Positions 59,551 through 64,000 of a stretch of 64,000 nucleotides of DNA are shown here, in pieces. The stretch is taken from positions 403,806 through 467,805 of the forward strand of contig JAJEKV010000191.1 in NCBI GenBank assembly GCA_021234155.1, given 5' to 3'. The notes below the pieces were generated by a model. The model made no database searches, was not told where the DNA came from, and saw nothing but the letters and a program-made list of their open reading frames with translations. Made by a program: the position numbers and the translations under genes. The stretch comes from Isoetes taiwanensis. Its lineage: Eukaryota; Streptophyta; Lycopodiopsida; Isoetales; Isoetaceae. Numbering within the stretch: position 1 is the stretch's first letter; the number at the start of each line of letters is the position of its first letter.

Positions 59551-59768
59551 AGCGCCTTGGCACTGGAACAGTGTTACGATATCCCTTCAGAAAAACCAAC
59601 AACCGTGGATCTGCAACCGTTGCATCCCAAACCTGCAAAAAGAATCGGATAAGTAATTAATGTTTGAAAAAATACTAAGAACTAGAGGAAGAAGATCAAA
59701 AGTACCTTTACAACATCTGGTCTTACACATTGTTGTTTCAGTTCTGCAATTTTCATGCGTCGTTGAAG
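59525..59768 (-). pseudogene. SF3B2: SF3B2 (SAP145) fragment, two exons
   Basis: Exon 1 (59768-59706) reads LQRRMKIAELKQQCVRPDVV then K. Exon 2 (59632-59525) reads VWDATVADPRLLVFLKGYRN then TVPVPRRYCQKQKFLQ. The 73-bp intron has GT and AG borders and the phase is exact. This is the conserved central region of splicing factor 3B subunit 2, a U2 snRNP component that helps branch-site recognition (compare VARPDVVE and YRNTVPVPRHW). RRYCQKQ replaces the usual RHWCQKR, hinting at relaxed constraint. No further SF3B2 exon is recognisable on either side, so it is a fragment, probably captured. Confidence 0.85.
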
Positions 59769-59769
59769 C

Positions 59770-60300
59770 TGCAAAATTGGAACGATTGGGACACGAATCA
59801 TGTAGCGCCCAGCAACCGCACACAGAGCCTGGGAGAAGAAAGAAACCGTCCAAAAGCTTATGGCTTCAAGAACATCTGCTGAAAATATGGTCCCAAAATG
59901 CCTACGCTAATCAAAGCCGAAATTTTTGCTCTAAGATTTCCGGCATAAAACTCCTACGTATCTGCAAAAGAAGCAACAGAGCCACTTTAGATCCGCAAAA
60001 ATGAGACACAAACCAAAAAAATTGCATCAGATTGCGAAATGGGTTATGGCAAAAGAAAGATTGAAGAACAAAGTCCAAGAATAAGCAAAAGGAAAATATC
60101 AAAGAATAAGCAAAAGCAGGCAGTCTCCTTAAACATCTAGAAACAGCTAAAGAATTAAACTTGAAGAGAAATTGCCAAGATAGCCGCTCCTGGATCTGAA
60201 AGGACAATGGGATGGGGCTTTTCATGCTCCCTCGATTTACTCCTGGCACAGAAGATTGCTTCGAAGCTTAAACTGGTATTCCAGAGCAGAATTAACATGG
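59770..60300. other. Intron-like or LTR-adjacent DNA
   Basis: No recognisable gene. The left part may be SF3B2 intron, ending in an acceptor 'ttttgcag' on the minus strand. Somewhere between here and 60.9 kb is the unseen far end of the copia 3' LTR. Confidence 0.3.
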
Positions 60301-60947
60301 GATTATTACCACCCAGCTCATGCATTCCGAGTGCACGACAGGCTAGAAACGCAGCAAACTGTACAAAATCTGTATAACACATTTTCAGCAAGAAAAACAT
60401 AAGAGAAAAGTCGGCCATGCTCTGCACTGAGTTCTAGAGGCCGATCAACAGCCGGACATGGCAGACCACTGAATATTAGAGCAATATCGATTCTCTGAGC
60501 AATTGTGGCGGCACTTACCACTGCAAATCGGCCAGCAAAAAGATGCACTGGAGAACTCCATTTCTTGTAGTCGATTTTGTTAGCATCTTCACTATTTCCT
60601 ATGGATTATCAGCAGTAGCTCAAATGCTAGCCAAATCCGGCTGCATTGCCCACGTAAAATCTGTCAACCTTCAGATTAAAAAAAGAACCCCGATAGCCCA
60701 AGCACTTCTTACAGAACAAAACCGGATCCCCGACAACCCAAGCTTTTCCCTTCTCGATTGAATCTTCTCTGATCTGATTCACATCAAAGGGATTTCTGCA
60801 ATAGCCACCTTCTGTCGGCAAATCGATTACTCTTTCTTCTCTGGGATCCTTCCCTATATTGCTTCTGTCTGGGCCACCGCTTTTCCAGGCGTCTACACAT
60901 GGCCCATAGACTCCATGACAGGTGTACAGGCTGGATTTTATCTAACA
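60300..60947 (-). repeat. Copia 3' LTR (start defined, end uncertain)
   Basis: The minus-strand LTR starts TGTTAGATAAAATCC at 60947, directly after the polypurine tract. Its far end cannot be fixed because the 5' LTR lies outside the window. The listed left limit is a guess. It should end in CA. Confidence 0.5.
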
Positions 60948-60962
60948 TTCTCCCCCTCAGCC
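60948..60962 (-). other. Polypurine tract of copia element
   Basis: GGCTGAGGGGGAGAA on the minus strand, immediately upstream of the TG of the 3' LTR. It is the usual plus-strand primer site and overlaps the end of the pol frame. Confidence 0.85.
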
Positions 60963-61298
60963 TGTACAACTCATGATTCCCATTTGCCTCTTCGGTTCAG
61001 TAAGAACCTTAGTTAAAACATCTGCCTCCTGCAATTTAGTGGGTATATATTTCACATCTATTTCTCCCTTCTCTACCTCATCTCGAATAAAATGGTGATG
61101 GACTTCTATATGCTTAGTTCGTGAATGGCAAACTAGATTTTTGCTCATTGCTATCCCACTTTTGTTGTCACAATAAATTGTAGTAGCATCCGCACATGAC
61201 TTCCCTAACTCTCTGAGCATTCTTCGCAACCAAATGATCTCTGATGCTGCCAGAGAGACTGCCACATATTCTGCCTTGCACTGGACTTTGCTACACAT
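60957..61298 (-). pseudogene. Copia RNase H, C-terminal part (frameshifted)
   Basis: Reads KAEYVAVSLAASEIIWLRRM, then IYCDNKSGIAMSKN, HIEVHHHFIRDEVEKGEI and LQEADVLTKVL, the standard end of Ty1/copia RNase H. It is in a different frame from the preceding part (61205-62068), so a frameshift near 61280 disrupts the domain just at the AEY motif. The catalytic aspartate of YCDNKS is present. Confidence 0.9.
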
Positions 61299-62068
61299 TC
61301 TTGTTTTTTACTGGCCCATGATATTGCCGTGTCTCCAAGTTTGCAAAGATATCCAGATGTTGACTTTCTATCATCAATGTCTCCTCCCCAATCTGCATCT
61401 GCATATCCAACTAAATTATTCTCCACACTCTTTGAAAAACGCAGTCCATGGGTTAAGGTACCCTTTAAATACCTAAGAATTCTTTTTGCGGCTATCCAGT
61501 GCTCCCTTCCTCTACTGAGTAGATTAACAGCATAAGCAATATCTGGCCTTGTGCTATTCGCTGCATACAACAAACTCCCAACCAATGACCTATAAGGTCT
61601 GCTTTTCATTTCCTTTTCCTCTTCAGGTGTTTTCGGACACATCTTTCCTGATATTTTTATTCCTGCGACCAATGGTGTTTTTGCTACATTACAGTCAAGC
61701 ATCCTGAATTTGACTAGCATTTTCTTGATATATTGCTCCTGGGTAAGATATAACACACCCTGAGCTCTATCCCTTCTTACTTCCATTCCAAGCAGTTTCT
61801 GAAGATCTCCAAGGTCAGTCATTTGGAAACGGCTTCTCAACAACAATTTATACTTATCCAGCAAGGCTTTGTCATTACTAGCAATGACGCAATCATCAAC
61901 ATATAATGCCATTATTAGGCGCTTATCTCCTTCCTTTTTCATGTAAAGGTTTCCTTCTGTTTTCAATTTGATGAATCCATTGGTAACCAAAAACCTGTTC
62001 ATGCATAAGTACCATTGCCTAGACGCCTGCCTAAGTCCATAAATGGCCTTTCTTAACCTGCACACCAT
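61205..62068 (-). pseudogene. Copia reverse transcriptase (YVDD) and RNase H start
   Basis: Starts after an in-frame TAA (about 62084). Key parts: KAIYGLRQASRQWY, the catalytic ALYVDDCVIAS, the LLGMEV region, RPDIAYAVNLLSR and the RNase H start VGYADADWGGD with DRKSTSGY. All are in Ty1/copia order. The catalytic residues look intact, but the upstream stop and the frameshift at the end mean no full polyprotein can be made. Confidence 0.92.
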
Positions 62069-62083
62069 ATCATTACCTTGTTC

Positions 62084-63322
62084 TTACCCATGAGGCTGCT
62101 CCATATAAATTTCTTCTTCCAAGTCTCCATTCAAGAAAGCGGTCTTGACGTCCATATGACTTAGTTCCATGTCATTCTGCACTGCAATCGCTATAAGGGC
62201 CCTCAAACTAGTCATCTTAACGATAGGCGAAAAAGTGTCTTTATAGTCTATCCCTTCCAACTGTGTATATCCCTTAGCAACTAAACGAGCCTTGTACCTT
62301 TCTACTGGTCCATCTGCTTTTCTTTTAATTTTAAAAACCCATTTACTACCGACCACGTTCTTATCATTTGGTCTCGGCACTAAGTCATATGTCCCAGTCT
62401 GTTTGAATGAATCTAATTCATTCTTCATTGCTTCCTTCCACAAGTTTGCATCCGGCCTCGCTACTGCTTCCTCTACTGTTTCTGGTTCTAAAATACAAGA
62501 CAAGACTTTAGGTTTTCTAGGTCTTGTTGTCTTGCCACTTTCCTTTCTGCCATAGGTATCCGTATCAAACGGGAGCTGAGACTTTAGACGTTCAACCTCA
62601 CTGCGTCGAGCTCTACTCGTACTCCTTTGGGTTTCTTCGATGACAACTTCACTGCTCTCCTCCCCCTGCTGCTCAGCTTCCGGTGCACTGTCGGTCTCTA
62701 AGACCTCATGCACCTCCTCTGGCTCAGTATCTTGCCCATGAAATGCACTATCAGTCTCTATGACTTCATGCACCACATCTGGCTCTATGCCTACCTGCTC
62801 ACTCACAACTTGGTCCTCGTCACCTTCAAGCTCAAATTCATCTTCCACTGGCAAGCCAGCTGTTTCCTTTGAACTGTCCAGTGCTTCCTCGCCTGCTTTT
62901 GAATTATCTTCCAAATACTCAACTGGTATCCATTCCATTGTCTCCTGCTTGCTAAGCAATTTCCTGTCTTTGTACAAAATGTTTTCATTAAATATCACAT
63001 CTCTACTAACATGTATTTTACGAGTATTGGGATCGTATAACCTGTAACCATTTGTTTCTTCATCATAACCCACAAGAAAGGTGAATACGCTTCTATCGTC
63101 CAACTTCTTCCTTAGCTCCTCGGGTATCAACATATAAGCCAGACATCCATAAACTCTGAAACGCCTCACTGACTGCTTTTGTCCAGTCCAGAATTGTTCT
63201 GGTACACCTCCCTTTACTGCTGCACTAGGCAATCTATTTTGGATGTGACAAGCTGCCGCCACTGCTTCTCCCCACAAGCTTTTAGGTAGGCCTGGCATGT
63301 TTAAGCATAGATCTCGCCGCAT
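62084..63322 (-). pseudogene. Copia integrase C-terminus, linker and RT start
   Basis: Contains the integrase-to-RT region YGCLAYMLIPEELRKKLDDR and GYDEETNGYRLYDP. An acidic linker follows, with a repeated VHEV-ETDSA motif, then the RT start WVFKIKRKADGPVERYKARL, DTFSPIVKMTSLRALIA and DVKTAFLNGDLEEEIYMEQP. It ends at a TAA just after EQPHG, where copia elements normally continue. It overlaps the upstream integrase frame by about 40 bp in another frame. Confidence 0.92.
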
Positions 63323-64000
63323 TCATGATGGTGCGATTCTTTCGTTCCGCCACGCCATTTTGCTGTGGCGTATATCGACATGTGTATTGTCTTCTTATCC
63401 CATGTATCTGACAAAACCTGCAAAATTCACTTGACCTATATTCCCCTCCAAGGTCAGATCTTAAACATTTAACCTTAAATGATGTTTCTCTTTCAACTTC
63501 CGCAACATAGAGTCTAAAGGCATCAAATACTTGGTCTTTGGACCGCAAAAAGTAGCACTTAGTCCTTCTACTATAATCATCAATAAATGTCGCGAAATAA
63601 GACTTTGATCCAAGGCTTTGAACTTGCATTGGCCCACAGACATCCGAATGCACTAATTCAAGCAGTTTATGTGCCCTCTTACCTTTATTTCTGAAAGGTA
63701 TTCTACCCTGTTTGCCTAACATGCATGCCTCACAAACATCATCATGACTTTCGTCTTCACACACCAAGTCATCCAAAAGATTATGTTGTTCTGCAATTTT
63801 AATACTATTGTGATTTGCATGCGCCAATCTCAAATGCCAAGTATGCAACTTATCTATGGGAGATATCTTATTAATTGACTTAATATCAAATTCAAATAGA
63901 TTTCCCCTTCTTTCAGCATCAAATAGTTTCACACCATCCTTAATAAACTTGCAACCATGTTTATGAAAAAACAAATCATAACCATTATCAACAAGATTGG
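63282..64000 (-). pseudogene. Copia GAG-pre-integrase and integrase core
   Basis: Contains the zinc-binding WHLRLAHANHNSIK...CEACMLGKQ and the integrase core with LVHSDVCGPM, FIDDYSRR, LRSDLGGEYRSSEF and QQNGVAERKNR, giving the D, D and E catalytic residues. The frame ends near 63282 after a shift relative to the next part. Gag and protease lie beyond the right edge of the window. Together with the following parts this defines a Ty1/copia (Pseudoviridae-type) LTR retrotransposon on the minus strand. Confidence 0.93.

Noticed and set aside
60543-60761. A plus-strand frame as a gene next to the copia element
   Set aside because: It lies antisense within the probable LTR, is short and has no recognisable domain.

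Overview
The window looks like transposon-dense nuclear DNA of a land plant. Spliced fragments match plant nuclear genes: a HEN1-type small-RNA methyltransferase, SF3B2, an ALG2-type mannosyltransferase, a ZIP transporter, a nitronate monooxygenase and a kelch protein. They sit among Helitrons, a Ty1/copia element, a hAT-type MITE and a Penelope-like reverse transcriptase. Several introns are very short (68-74 bp), and Penelope-like elements are rare in flowering plants. Both facts hint at a non-flowering plant such as a lycophyte, fern or moss; this is inference. I see no intact, clearly functional host gene and no rRNA, tRNA or CRISPR.

Layout. 1-1197: degenerate ~320-370 bp tandem array. 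1198-3583: eroded minus-strand Helitrons with a long pyrimidine tract, followed by another array copy (3584-3810). 3.8-8.4 kb: gene-fragment-like DNA with three short unassigned ORFs. 8.4-11.0 kb: decayed Helitron Rep/helicase gene. 11.39-20.55 kb: plus-strand Helitron cluster, with H1 nested 7 nt inside the 5' end of H2, then H3 with a purine-rich core. 20.7-30.4 kb: a (TA)n tract, unassigned exon-like DNA and a nitronate monooxygenase pseudogene. 30.85-38.3 kb: a dispersed repeat (X1) split by a Penelope-like element, whose own catalytic YMDD codons are split by a 3.9 kb Helitron (H4). 38.3-48.5 kb: mostly unassigned, with a kelch-gene fragment and several short repeats. 49134-53763: two near-identical Helitrons (H5, H6) around 672 bp that hold an ORF fragment and a 69-bp near-perfect palindrome. 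55.4-56.1 kb: a second X copy without the Penelope insertion. 57.9-59.8 kb: ZIP and SF3B2 fragments plus a hAT-type MITE. 60.0-64.0 kb: minus-strand Ty1/copia element, running off the right edge.

The unifying theme is one Helitron family. Its 5' end is close to TCTTATATTATAATGTT. Its 3' end is a GCCCAGCAACGCTGGGC hairpin, about 7 nt, then CTAG. It inserts between A and T, often in or beside TA-rich DNA. Members carry either gene fragments (H1 HEN1, H4 ALG2) or long polypurine cores (H3, H5, H6 and the remnant at 1.8-3.6 kb). The strongest lead for something unusual is 49134-53763. Its outer flanks rejoin exactly at an A/T site of a tandem repeat that has an uninterrupted paralogue next door. 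This suggests the Helitron-spacer-Helitron block arrived as a single read-through unit.
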